DNA of 64,000 nt, from assembly GCF_000236785.1 (NCBI RefSeq), contig NZ_AGUF01000040.1, forward strand, positions 121,893-185,892. Reading direction: 5' to 3'. This document shows, one piece after another, positions 1-8,554 of the stretch. The notes under the pieces are model-generated. The model was not told the DNA's origin. It did not search any database and worked only from the letters and a program-made list of their open reading frames with translations. The stretch comes from Achromobacter arsenitoxydans SY8. Its GTDB lineage: Bacteria; Pseudomonadota; Gammaproteobacteria; Burkholderiales; Burkholderiaceae_B. The stretch's first letter is position 1. Each line of letters opens with the position of its first letter. Both the position numbers and the translations under genes were made by a program.

Positions 1-1356
1 AGCGACAACCCCGCCCTGGCGCAAGCCTTCGCCCCCGTCTTCGACGAACGCGACGACACGGACCTGCAGGTCGACGGCGAACTACCCGCGGGCCTGAACG
101 GGGTCTTCATGCGCAACGGCCCGAATCCGCAGTTCGAGCCGGTCCCGGGCTACGCCTACCCCTACGACGGCACCGGCATGGTCCATGCCCTGCACCTGGA
201 CGCGGGACGCGCGCGCTACCGCAACCGCTGGGTGCTCACCCGTGAATTACAGGAAGAGCGCCTCGCCGGCCGCCGGATCTACAACCCCACCTTCGGTCCG
301 CCGCCGCAGGCCAACCTGGCCAACGCCAATGTGCTGCGCCACGCCGGCCGGATCTACGCGCTGTACGAAGGCGGCTGTCCCTATGAAATGGACGGCGCGC
401 TGGCCACGCTGGGGCCCGAAACCTTCCAGGGCAGACTGACGGGCGCGTGCTCCGCGCATCCCAAGGTCGATCCCGCCACCGGCGAGATGCTGGCGGTGAA
501 TTACGACCTGATCGCGGGCACGCTGGAATACATGCGCGTGAACGCGCATGGCCAGGTCGACCGCCAGGTGCAATTCGCCTCGCCGTGGCCGGCGCTGGTC
601 CACGACATCGGCCTGACGGCGACGCACGTGGTCGCGTTCGTGTGTCCGCTGGTGTTCGATTTCAGCCGGGGGCCGGCGGCGCCCGCCTGGGAACCGCAGC
701 GCGGCACGCGCGTGCTGCTGATCCCGCGCGACTGCGCGGACCCGGCCCAGATCCAGTGGATAGAAGCGGATCCGTTTTTCAATTGGCACATCGCCAACGC
801 CCACGCGGACGGCGCCGTGATCGAGGCCGTGATGCCCTGGCACGACGGCTACGGGCCGGGCGCGCGCAAGCGGCTGGAATTACACCGGGTGCGCATCGAC
901 ACGGCCAGCGGCCGCGTGCAAGACCAGATGCTGGACGACCAGCCCTGCGAATTCGGCCGGGTCAACGATGCGTGGCTGGGCCGGCGGACGCGCTACTGCT
1001 ATGTCGGCCTGCGCGACCCGCGCCCTGGCGAAACGCCGCAGCCTGGCGCTTTCGAGGCCTTTGCCCGCTACGATCTGGACACGGGCGCCAAGACGGTCTT
1101 TCGCCTGCCCGCCGGGCAGACCGCCTGCGAACCGGTATTTGCCGCCGATCCGCCAGGCGCGGGCGAAGCGGACGGCTACATCCTGTCGTTCGTGCATGCG
1201 GCCAACGACCCCGGCGGCCTGTTCATCGTGCTGGACGCGCGCGATCTGGCGGCGGGTCCGGTCGCGCGAGTCCGCCTGCCGCGCCGCGTACCGGCGGGCC
1301 TGCACGGTTCCTGGATGCCGACGCCCGCCTACGGCGCGGATCAGCCCCGGCGCTGA
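1..1356 (+). CDS. Carotenoid oxygenase family protein (5' end cut by window)
   Basis: Member of the carotenoid cleavage / lignostilbene dioxygenase family, non-heme Fe(II) enzymes that split a C=C bond with O2. The frame is open from base 1, so the N-terminus lies outside the window; 451 residues are visible. The family entry motif RNGPNP starts at base 112. Counting from the Met at base 109, the four iron-ligand histidines are H117 (SAHPK), H165 (VHDIG), H227 (NWHIANA) and H399 (LHGSW), so the enzyme looks catalytically complete. Its 3' end overlaps the convergent DMT gene by 16 bases. No carotenoid biosynthesis gene is nearby, so a stilbene or other aromatic substrate is as likely as a carotenoid (inference). 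Confidence 0.9.
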   Translation, partial: SDNPALAQAFAPVFDERDDTDLQVDGELPAGLNGVFMRNGPNPQFEPVPGYAYPYDGTGMVHALHLDAGRARYRNRWVLTRELQEERLAGRRIYNPTFGPPPQANLANANVLRHAGRIYALYEGGCPYEMDGALATLGPETFQGRLTGACSAHPKVDPATGEMLAVNYDLIAGTLEYMRVNAHGQVDRQVQFASPWPALVHDIGLTATHVVAFVCPLVFDFSRGPAAPAWEPQRGTRVLLIPRDCADPAQIQWIEADPFFNWHIANAHADGAVIEAVMPWHDGYGPGARKRLELHRVRIDTASGRVQDQMLDDQPCEFGRVNDAWLGRRTRYCYVGLRDPRPGETPQPGAFEAFARYDLDTGAKTVFRLPAGQTACEPVFAADPPGAGEADGYILSFVHAANDPGGLFIVLDARDLAAGPVARVRLPRRVPAGLHGSWMPTPAYGADQPRR

Positions 1357-2225
1357 CCCAGGTTCAGCACAATCATCCCCGCCCCGGCCAGCACAAAGGC
1401 AAAGCCCCACCAGTCCGCCGCGCCGGGGCGGTCGCCCACCAGCGCCATCGCGCCCAGCACGCCCACGACCGGCACCATCAGCGTCGTCAGCGCGGCAACG
1501 GTGGCGCTGACGCGCTCGCTCAGCACGAACCACAGCCAGTAGGCCACGGCCGTGCCCAGGATGATGTGAAACGACAGCGCGCCCGCGACGCTTGCGGTCC
1601 AGCCTTGCGTGGGAAACGATTCGCCGGCGATCAGCACGCCCGCCAGCGCGCAGCTTGCGCCAACCACCAGTTGCCAGGCCGTCACCACGATGCGGTTGCC
1701 GGCCACCGGCCAGCGCTTCAGGTAAACGGTGCCGGCAGCCCAGCCGAACGCCGCCACCAGCGGAAATATCAGCCCCTTGGCGGCGGCGATGTCGCGCTCC
1801 GCGAACACCGCGTGCAGCACCGGCCAGGCCAGCACCGCCACGCCGCACGCGCCCAGCAGCAGCGCCAGACCGCGGCGCCGGTCCAGGCGTTCGCCCAGCA
1901 CCAGCCAGGCCAGCACGGCGGACATCATCGGCATGGTGAAAGTCAGCACCGCCGCGCGCGACGTGCTGGTGCTGAGCTGCGCCCACGCGACCGCCAGGTT
2001 GAAGACGGCCACCGCCAGCACGCCGCCGACCAGAATGCCCGGCCACGCGCTGCGCGGCGGCAGCAGCGGCAAACGCTTGGCGCCCGCCAACAGCAACAGC
2101 AGCAGCGCACCGCTGCCCAGGCCAAGCACGCGCAGCGTGAACGGCGGGAAGATCGACAGAATGATCTTCACCGCCGGCCAGTTCAGCCCCCAGAACAGGG
2201 CCAGCGCAACCGGGATCAGGCGCAC
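1341..2225 (-). CDS. EamA/DMT-family transporter
   Basis: Inner-membrane protein of 294 residues made almost wholly of hydrophobic segments, with two EamA-like halves of about five helices each. This is the usual size and layout of drug/metabolite transporters that export amino acids or small metabolites. The N-terminus MRLIPVALALFWGLNWPAVK is typical of the family. Its ATG lies inside the end of the upstream GNAT gene (10-base overlap), so the two are probably translated together. The 3' end overlaps the convergent carotenoid oxygenase gene. The substrate cannot be read from the sequence. Confidence 0.88.
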   Translation of the reverse strand: MRLIPVALALFWGLNWPAVKIILSIFPPFTLRVLGLGSGALLLLLLAGAKRLPLLPPRSAWPGILVGGVLAVAVFNLAVAWAQLSTSTSRAAVLTFTMPMMSAVLAWLVLGERLDRRRGLALLLGACGVAVLAWPVLHAVFAERDIAAAKGLIFPLVAAFGWAAGTVYLKRWPVAGNRIVVTAWQLVVGASCALAGVLIAGESFPTQGWTASVAGALSFHIILGTAVAYWLWFVLSERVSATVAALTTLMVPVVGVLGAMALVGDRPGAADWWGFAFVLAGAGMIVLNLGQRRG

Positions 2226-2944
2226 GCGGCCTTTTCCTGGGCGGCCAGTTCGGCCAGGCCCTTGCGCTGGTTGCCTTCGGCGTCGAAGTTGTCCGGGCTG
2301 AGCCAGCGCTCATAGGCGGCGCGCAGGGCGGGCCATTCGCTGTCGATGATCGAGAACCACGCCGTGTCGCGGCTGCGGCCCTTGTACACCGTGGCCTGGC
2401 GGAACACGCCTTCGAACTGGAATCCCAGGCGCAGCGCGGCGGCGCGCGACGGCGCGTTCAGGCTGTCGCACTTCCATTCATAGCGGCGGTAGCCGAGTTC
2501 ATCGAACGCGCGGCGCATCAGCAGGAACTGCGCCTCGGTGGCGATGCGGGTGCGCTTGAGCTGGCGCGAGAACGACACGAAACCGACCTCGATGACGCCG
2601 TTGGCCGGATCAATGCGCATCAGCGCCAGCGTACCGATGGCGCGGCCCGTTTTCAGGTCGATGATGGCGTGGTGCAGCGGGTCATTGCCCGCCTGCGCGC
2701 CCTCCGCGAATGCGCGGTAGGCGGCTTCGTCCGCAAAGGGTCCCACGCTCATGTAGGTCCAGTCGCTGTCGTCGGGCGCCTGGCTGAAAGCCTGGTACAG
2801 GTCCGCCGCATGGCGCTCGGCCGACAGGGGTTCCAGCCTGCAATAGCGGCCGGTTGCCGCTTCCAGCGGGGGACGCGGACGCGCGCTCCAGCCGGGCAGG
2901 TCCGGGCCGATGGGTTGTTGGAAAGCATTGGTGCGGGGTTGCAT
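2216..2944 (-). CDS. GNAT-family N-acetyltransferase (RimJ/RimL-like)
   Basis: Acetyl-CoA-dependent N-acetyltransferase of 242 residues. The fold shows the RimJ/RimL pattern: an N-terminal strand region (GRYCRLEPLSAERHA), a central AIGTLALMRIDPANGVIEVG stretch, and the late segment NAPSRAAALRLGFQFEGVFR common to protein and amino-acid acetyltransferases. I chose the ATG at 2944 over the one at 2959 because a GAGG sequence sits 9 bases before it. It is the first gene of a two-gene unit with the DMT transporter, which may export or be protected by the acetylated product (inference). The MocR-type gene is divergent. Confidence 0.85.
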   Translation of the reverse strand: MQPRTNAFQQPIGPDLPGWSARPRPPLEAATGRYCRLEPLSAERHAADLYQAFSQAPDDSDWTYMSVGPFADEAAYRAFAEGAQAGNDPLHHAIIDLKTGRAIGTLALMRIDPANGVIEVGFVSFSRQLKRTRIATEAQFLLMRRAFDELGYRRYEWKCDSLNAPSRAAALRLGFQFEGVFRQATVYKGRSRDTAWFSIIDSEWPALRAAYERWLSPDNFDAEGNQRKGLAELAAQEKAACA

Positions 2945-3023
2945 GCGACGTAGCCTCATCCAGGTTGGGGAGCGCCGCCGGCGGTGGCGGGCGCAACACG
3001 CAGGCCCTCACGATATCGGAATC

Positions 3024-3046
3024 GTGGCATCATAAAAAGCGCCACG
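3024..3046. promoter_or_regulatory. Inverted repeat between GNAT and MocR genes
   Basis: CGTGGC and GCCACG (6-bp arms, 11-base spacer) flank an AT-rich CATAAAA core, 22 bases before the MocR ATG. MocR/PdxR regulators usually bind repeats in their own divergent promoter, so this is a reasonable operator candidate; the arms are short and chance is possible. Confidence 0.35.
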
Positions 3047-3067
3047 AACCTCGGATTTAATAGGGCC

Positions 3068-4576
3068 ATGATTGACACTCCCCTGAGCGGTCGCGCGGGC
3101 GCCTCGCTGCTGTCCAGCCCCCTGTCGCGCGGGCCCGGCGCCCTGCCCCGCCAGCGCCAGCTCATCCAGCGCCTGAAGCAGGCCATCCTGGCCGGCCAGC
3201 TGCCGGCGGGCGGCAAGCTGCCCTCCTCGCGCACGCTGTCCGAGGATCTTGAGATCTCGCGCAACACGGTGCTGATCGCCTACGAGCAACTGACGGCCGA
3301 GGGCTACGTAATCGCGGACCGGCAGGGCACGCGCGTGGCGCCCCTGTCGGCCGCCGCCCGCAGCGCGGCCAGCCAGGCCGCCGCCCCGGACGCGGCCCCC
3401 GCCCCGGCCACCGCCAGGCGGCTTGCCCGCATCGTGTCCACGCGCTACGCGCACGACGGCTCCTTGCCCATGACGCCCGGCACGCCGGCCCTGACCCAGT
3501 TTCCCATCAGCGCATGGCGCCGGGCGCAGGACCGCGCCCTGCAGTCCGCCCCGGCCACCGCCCTGGGCTACGGCCACCCCGTGGGCGAACCCGCGCTGCG
3601 CGAGGCCATCGCCCAATACCTGCGCGTGTCGCGCGGCGTGCATTGCGACGCGTCGCGCATCGTCATCACCGAGGGCGCCCAAGGCGCGCTGGCGCTGTGC
3701 GTGCAGTTGCTGACCAACCCCGGCGACACCGCCTGGCTGGAAGACCCGGGCTACCGCGGCGCCAAGTCCGCCTTCCATGCGGGAGACCTGAACGTGGTGG
3801 CGATGCGCGTCGACGCCGACGGCATCGTCATCCCGGACAGCGCCTGGACCGCACAGCCGCCCCGCCTGATCCAGACCACGCCGTCGCACCAGTACCCCAC
3901 CGGCGCGGTGCTGTCCCTGACGCGCCGGCTCGATCTGCTGGAACGCGCGCGCCGCGCGGGCGCCTGGATCATCGAAGACGACTACGACAGCGAATTCCGC
4001 CACCAGGGAGAACCGATAGCCGCCATGCAGGGCCTGCTGCCCGACGCGCCGGTGCTGTACGTAGGCACGTTCAGCAAGACCATGTTCCCCGCCCTGCGGC
4101 TGGGATTTCTGGTGTTGCCCCAGGCCATCGCCGCGCAAGCGATGCCCTCCATCACAGAGATGCTGCGCGGCGGCCACCGGCTGGAACAGCTGACCATGGC
4201 CGCCTTCATCGAAAACGGCCAGTTCTCGCGGCACCTGGGCCGCATGCGGCGCCTGTACCGCGAACGCCAGGCCGCCCTGCGCGAAGCGCTGGCCGCGCAT
4301 CTGGGGATAGACCACGAAGTGCTGGGCGGGCACAGCGGCCTGCATCTGACGGTGCGGCTGCCGCCGGCGTTTCCCGATGTGGCGATCGTGGAACAGGCGC
4401 GCAGGATGGGCATGAATCCCAGCGCGCTGTCGACGTTCGCACTGACGCCGCGCGAAGAAGACAACGGGCTGGTCATCGGTTACGGGAATACGGGCGCAGA
4501 ACGGTTTCCGGCGCTGCTGCGCAGGCTGCGCGACGTGGCGCTGGCGGCTGCCGCGTCGGCCGCTACGCGGACGTGA
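3068..4576 (+). CDS. MocR/PdxR-type transcriptional regulator with aminotransferase domain
   Basis: Protein of 502 residues fusing an N-terminal GntR winged helix (about residues 28-95, with GGKLPSSRTLSEDLEISRNT) to a fold-type I aminotransferase-like domain. The PLP lysine is K337 in TFSKTMFPALRLG, and IEDDYDSEFRH is the usual cofactor-pocket segment. Proteins of this class sense PLP or PLP-amino-acid adducts and control vitamin B6, GABA or amino-acid genes. The ATG at 3068 is preferred because the upstream codons (from 2984) lack family similarity. It is divergent from the GNAT/DMT pair, the most likely target. Confidence 0.9.
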   Translation: MIDTPLSGRAGASLLSSPLSRGPGALPRQRQLIQRLKQAILAGQLPAGGKLPSSRTLSEDLEISRNTVLIAYEQLTAEGYVIADRQGTRVAPLSAAARSAASQAAAPDAAPAPATARRLARIVSTRYAHDGSLPMTPGTPALTQFPISAWRRAQDRALQSAPATALGYGHPVGEPALREAIAQYLRVSRGVHCDASRIVITEGAQGALALCVQLLTNPGDTAWLEDPGYRGAKSAFHAGDLNVVAMRVDADGIVIPDSAWTAQPPRLIQTTPSHQYPTGAVLSLTRRLDLLERARRAGAWIIEDDYDSEFRHQGEPIAAMQGLLPDAPVLYVGTFSKTMFPALRLGFLVLPQAIAAQAMPSITEMLRGGHRLEQLTMAAFIENGQFSRHLGRMRRLYRERQAALREALAAHLGIDHEVLGGHSGLHLTVRLPPAFPDVAIVEQARRMGMNPSALSTFALTPREEDNGLVIGYGNTGAERFPALLRRLRDVALAAAASAATRT

Positions 4577-4583
4577 CGGCCGT

Positions 4584-5090
4584 CTACTCTGCCCGCGGCT
4601 CGCCGTAGCGCACCAGGATCAGCCAATCGGCATGCACCGATGGCCGCGGCGCGCCCTCGGCCTGGATTGCGACAGTCCAGGCGCAGCGCGCTTCGCCGGG
4701 TCTGGTTTCGACCACTTGCGTCAATGCAAAACTGGCCGATACGCGGGAACCAGACAGGACGGGCGACGTGAAGCGGACTTTGTCGAACCCGTAGTTCAGC
4801 GCCATGATCGCGCCCGGAAAAGCGATGCAGCTGGCCTGCCAGTCCGTCAGCAATGACATCACAAGGAATCCATGCGCGATGGTGTCGCCGTAGGCGGACT
4901 CCGCCCTTGCTCTTTCCCGGTCTACATGAATCCACTGGCCGTCGCGCGTGACCCGCGCGAACTGATCAATCATTTCCTGGGTGATCGCAATCGTCCCGGA
5001 AGCGATGGGCGGCTGCCCCACGAAGTCGATGAGCGACTGGACGGAGGGAAACGGGCGGATCACGGAAAGAGAATCTGGATTGCGCGACAT
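4584..5090 (-). CDS. MaoC-family (R)-specific enoyl-CoA hydratase
   Basis: Single hot-dog domain of 168 residues. The hydratase signature is present as RDGQWIHVD (D50, H55) followed by TIAHGFLVMSLL, a NodN/MaoC pattern; these enzymes add water to trans-2-enoyl-CoA. It is the last gene of the Bug/CoA-transferase/SDR/thiolase operon, 46 bases after the thiolase gene. The ATG at 5090 gives the normal family length. Together with the SDR and thiolase it would complete hydration, oxidation and thiolysis of a CoA ester. Confidence 0.87.
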   Translation of the reverse strand: MSRNPDSLSVIRPFPSVQSLIDFVGQPPIASGTIAITQEMIDQFARVTRDGQWIHVDRERARAESAYGDTIAHGFLVMSLLTDWQASCIAFPGAIMALNYGFDKVRFTSPVLSGSRVSASFALTQVVETRPGEARCAWTVAIQAEGAPRPSVHADWLILVRYGEPRAE

Positions 5091-5136
5091 GTGTTCAGAG
5101 GATCGAGAGAAAGGGAATGGCCGCGCTTCCCGCGCG

Positions 5137-6324
5137 TCAGATGCGTTCAAAAATGGCGGCGATGCCCTGCCCGCCGCCGATGCACATGGTGACCAGCGCA
5201 TAGCGGCCGCCCACGCGGTGAAGCTCGTGCAGGGCCTTGACGGCGATGATGGCGCCCGTAGCGCCCACCGGATGCCCCAGCGCGATGCCGGACCCGTTCG
5301 GATTGAGCTTGTCCGGGTCCAGCTCCAGTTCGCGCGCAACGGCCAGGGCCTGCGCCGCGAACGCTTCATTGGATTCAATGACGTCCATGTCGGCCGCCGA
5401 CAGGCCTGCCTTGTCCAAGGCGGCGCGCGTGGCGGGAATCGGACCGATGCCCATGTAGCGCGGATCCACGCCCGCGTGGGCATAGGCAACCAGCCGGGCC
5501 AGGGGCCGGGCGCCGCAGGCCTGGGCGCTGGCCCGCTCCATCAGCACCAGCGCGGCGGCGCCGTCATTGATGCCCGAGGAGTTGCCTGCGGTAACGGTGC
5601 CATCGTCCTGCGCAAAGACGGGTTTCAGGCCGGCAAGGTCGTCCAGGCTGATGTCGGCGCGGACATGCTCGTCCCGCACGAAAGGAATGCGGCCCCTTCG
5701 CGAGGGCGCCATGACGGGCGCCAGCTGGGAATCGAAACGTCCTTCGGCGATGGCCCGCGCGGCGCGGCGATGGCTTTCGACGGCGAGCGCATCCTGCGCC
5801 TCGCGCGTGATGCCGTACCGCTTGGCAATGTTCTCCGCCGTAACGCCCATGTGTATGCGGTGAAAGGGATCGTGCAGCGCGCCCAGCAGCATATCCACCA
5901 TGGGCGCGTCGCCCATGCGTGCGCCAAAACGCTGCGACGCGCTGGCATAGGGCGCGCGCGACATGCTTTCCGCGCCGCCGGCGACCGCGACCGTGCAATC
6001 TCCCAGCAGGATGGCCTGCGCGGCGGAAACCACCGCCTGCAGGCCCGAGCCGCAAAGGCGGTTCACATTGAAGGCCGGCGTGTGCTCGCCGCAGCCGGCT
6101 TCGATGGCCGCCACACGCGACAGATACAGGTCGCGCGGCTCGGTGTTGATGACCTGGCCGAAGCAGACGTGTTCCACCTGCGCGGGATCAAGCGCCGCCC
6201 GCGCAACGGCGGCGCGGACGACTTCCGCCGCCAGGGCGACGGGCGGCACGTCCTTCAGGCCTTTGCCGAAACTGCCGATGGGCGTGCGCACGCCGGACAA
6301 GACAACGACTTCCCTGCTATGCAT
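5137..6324 (-). CDS. Acetyl-CoA C-acyltransferase (thiolase)
   Basis: Degradative-type thiolase of 395 residues. The nucleophile is C91 in NRLCGSGLQA, with H351 in GHPVGATGA and the second cysteine C381 in CIGGGQG, all at normal spacing. It cleaves 3-ketoacyl-CoA with CoA to give acetyl-CoA and a shortened acyl-CoA, or runs in reverse. It starts 14 bases after the SDR stop and precedes the MaoC gene, so all are one transcription unit. The chain-length preference cannot be judged from the sequence. Confidence 0.95.
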   Translation of the reverse strand: MHSREVVVLSGVRTPIGSFGKGLKDVPPVALAAEVVRAAVARAALDPAQVEHVCFGQVINTEPRDLYLSRVAAIEAGCGEHTPAFNVNRLCGSGLQAVVSAAQAILLGDCTVAVAGGAESMSRAPYASASQRFGARMGDAPMVDMLLGALHDPFHRIHMGVTAENIAKRYGITREAQDALAVESHRRAARAIAEGRFDSQLAPVMAPSRRGRIPFVRDEHVRADISLDDLAGLKPVFAQDDGTVTAGNSSGINDGAAALVLMERASAQACGARPLARLVAYAHAGVDPRYMGIGPIPATRAALDKAGLSAADMDVIESNEAFAAQALAVARELELDPDKLNPNGSGIALGHPVGATGAIIAVKALHELHRVGGRYALVTMCIGGGQGIAAIFERI

Positions 6325-6338
6325 GGCGCGGATCCGGG

Positions 6339-7259
6339 TCAGATTGTCTGTTCAAGAACGGCGCGCGATTGGCGGCCTGCCTGCGCCTTGGCGATCTCGT
6401 GGCGCAATTGGTCAAAGCCCGTGACGGGAACGGTTTCCCCGCTGCGATCCGCGACCTCGTCCAGACGGCCGATCAGGGCGTTTGCCGACAACTCCGCTTC
6501 GTCCAGGAAGATGCCGCGGGTCATGGTGATATGGGCCTGCTCGAAGCTTCCCGCGCCCGCCATCAGCACCGTCCGGCTGGGCGCGCCTTCCGCCACCAGC
6601 GCGATCAGGGCCGGGCTGACTGTCTCGGGCGCAAGCAGTTCCAGCGCCTGCGGTTCCAGCAGGCCTTCGGTCATGGCCGTCGCCGCCGTCGGCGCAAGGC
6701 AGTTGACCCGCACGCCATGGCGTTCGCCTTCCAGCGCCAAGGTCTGCATCAAACCGACCAGCGCCATCTTCGCCGCGCCGTAGTTGGACTGACCGAAGTT
6801 TCCATAGAGGCCGGAGGACGACGTGGTCATTACGATGCGGCCATAGTTCTGCGCGCGCATGGTGTTCCACACCGCGTGAGTGCAGTGCACGGCGCCCATG
6901 ACGTGGACTTCCATCACGAGCCTGAAATCCTCCAGGGTCATCTTGGCAAAGCTCTTGTCGCGCAGAATTCCCGCGTTGTTCACCAGGATATCGACACGCC
7001 CCCATCGTTCGATGGCCATCTCGACCATCGCCTGGACTTGCAGCGGGTCCGTGACGTCGGCGCCATGCACGCAGGCGTCGCCGCCCGCCGCGCAGATGGC
7101 GTCCGCGACGGCCTGCGCCGCCGAACCGGGCTGGTCCGCGCCCATGTCGTTGACCAGCACCTTAGCGCCATGGCGCGCCAGTTCCAATGCATGCGCGCGG
7201 CCTAGGCCGCGTCCGGCTCCGGTCACGATGGCGGTGCGCTCTTGTAGAAGTTGTGTCAT
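6339..7259 (-). CDS. SDR-family 3-hydroxyacyl-CoA dehydrogenase-like protein
   Basis: Short-chain dehydrogenase of 306 residues. The Rossmann motif TGAGRGLG is at residues 13-20, NNAG at 94-97, and the catalytic Y160-x3-K164 in SNYGAAK with serines at 147-149. The length and the C-terminal extension beyond the core of about 250 residues resemble the dehydrogenase unit of multifunctional protein 2 (HSD17B4), which oxidises (R)-3-hydroxyacyl-CoA. That matches the R-specific hydratase family encoded downstream. It lies between the CoA-transferase and thiolase genes in the operon. Confidence 0.9.
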   Translation of the reverse strand: MTQLLQERTAIVTGAGRGLGRAHALELARHGAKVLVNDMGADQPGSAAQAVADAICAAGGDACVHGADVTDPLQVQAMVEMAIERWGRVDILVNNAGILRDKSFAKMTLEDFRLVMEVHVMGAVHCTHAVWNTMRAQNYGRIVMTTSSSGLYGNFGQSNYGAAKMALVGLMQTLALEGERHGVRVNCLAPTAATAMTEGLLEPQALELLAPETVSPALIALVAEGAPSRTVLMAGAGSFEQAHITMTRGIFLDEAELSANALIGRLDEVADRSGETVPVTGFDQLRHEIAKAQAGRQSRAVLEQTI

Positions 7260-7286
7260 GGATTCTCCGGGTGTCGATATATATAG

Positions 7287-8543
7287 TCAGTGTGCCGAAG
7301 GCGTGGCCGCCCCTGCCTGGGTCCGGATGATGCCGGCCCGCTCCAATTCAGCGATGCGCGCTTCGTCCAGGCCGGCCCTGGCCAGCACGGCGTAGGCGCC
7401 CTCGCCCAGCGCAGGCGCGCCGGCCGGCGTCGGCCCGCCATCCTGGCCAAAGGCGAATCCGATTCCGTGGGTCCGCACTTCGCGCCCGTCTTGGCGGAAG
7501 CGGTGGTCGGGCAGGTCCACGCAGCCGGTCGTGTCGACCTCGTGCAGGAATTCCTCCAGCTTCCTGACCCGGGCCGCCGGAACCTCCGCATGGCCCAGCA
7601 ATTCCTCAAGCTGCGCCGCGCTCCGGCTAGAGAACGCCTGCCGCAGCCGTTCGGCGACATAATCTCGATCGTTCGGCACCACGAAGCCGTTGGGGCGGTT
7701 GAACGCGGCCAGATCCAGCGCCCGGGGGTCGCTGCACAGCGCCTCGATCCCGATGGCGGCGGTCAGCTTGCGGAACTGTTCCGGCGTATTTGCCGCCACC
7801 GCCAGCCACCCGTCCGAACAGCGGTAGGTGTCCGCAGCGGGGCTGCCCGTATAGCCGCGATTGCCGACTCGCCGCGTTGGCGTGCCATCGGTCAGATAGG
7901 CGCACGTGTTGGGATACATCAGCATCAGCGAGGCCTGGACCATCGACGCGTCGATATACTGGCCGACGCCGTCGCGGGACCGGCGGTGCAGGGACGATAC
8001 GATGGACAATGCGCCCAGCATGCCGACCGCGACGTCGATCACGGGGAAGCCCACCTTCAGCGGAGGCGCATCGTCGCCCTCCCCCGACATCATCATCATG
8101 CCCGTCATGGCCTGGACCACGTGGTCATAGGCGCCGCGCTGCGACCAGTCTCCGTGCTGGCCGAAGCCCGAGATCGAGCAATACACGATGTCGGGCCGGA
8201 CCGCCTGGATGGACGCGTAGTCAAGCCCGTAACGGGCGACCACGCCCGGCCGGAAGTTCTCGATGAAGACATCGGCCGACGCGGCCAGGCCGCGAAGCAG
8301 TTCGGCGCCTTGCCGTGTCCTGATGTCCAGCGCCAGCGACTGCTTGCCGGCGTTGATGGCCGCAAAGCCGGTGGGCGTGTCGGTATCGACGCCGTTGGTC
8401 ATCGACCGCAGCACCTCGCCCGCCAGGGGCGGTTCCACCTTGATGACTTCGGCGCCCAGTTGGGCCAGGTAGAACGAGGTGAGCGGGCCTGCGATCACGT
8501 GCGACAGATCCAGCACGCGTATGCCTTCGAGTGGTTTAGCCAT
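7287..8543 (-). CDS. CaiB/BaiF-family CoA-transferase
   Basis: Class III CoA-transferase of 418 residues. It opens with LEGIRVLDLSHVIAGPL, carries GAEVIKVEPP, and has the predicted catalytic aspartate D140 in GAYDHVVQAMTG. It would transfer CoA from a donor such as succinyl-CoA to a carboxylic acid. I chose the ATG at 8543 because upstream codons run into the Bug receptor gene in another frame. It follows the receptor gene by 11 bases, so uptake and activation are encoded side by side. Confidence 0.93.
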   Translation of the reverse strand: MAKPLEGIRVLDLSHVIAGPLTSFYLAQLGAEVIKVEPPLAGEVLRSMTNGVDTDTPTGFAAINAGKQSLALDIRTRQGAELLRGLAASADVFIENFRPGVVARYGLDYASIQAVRPDIVYCSISGFGQHGDWSQRGAYDHVVQAMTGMMMMSGEGDDAPPLKVGFPVIDVAVGMLGALSIVSSLHRRSRDGVGQYIDASMVQASLMLMYPNTCAYLTDGTPTRRVGNRGYTGSPAADTYRCSDGWLAVAANTPEQFRKLTAAIGIEALCSDPRALDLAAFNRPNGFVVPNDRDYVAERLRQAFSSRSAAQLEELLGHAEVPAARVRKLEEFLHEVDTTGCVDLPDHRFRQDGREVRTHGIGFAFGQDGGPTPAGAPALGEGAYAVLARAGLDEARIAELERAGIIRTQAGAATPSAH

Positions 8544-8554
8544 GAGTATCCAAG

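Noticed and set aside
447-2315. 622-codon open frame on the plus strand covering the DMT and GNAT genes
   Set aside because: It is rich in Arg, Gln, His and Ala with no domain pattern, lies antisense to well-supported genes, and is the usual shadow of GC-rich third-position codon use.
4981-6783. 600-codon plus-strand frame antisense to MaoC, thiolase and SDR genes
   Set aside because: Composition is shadow-like, and the minus-strand frames carry full catalytic motifs of three enzymes.
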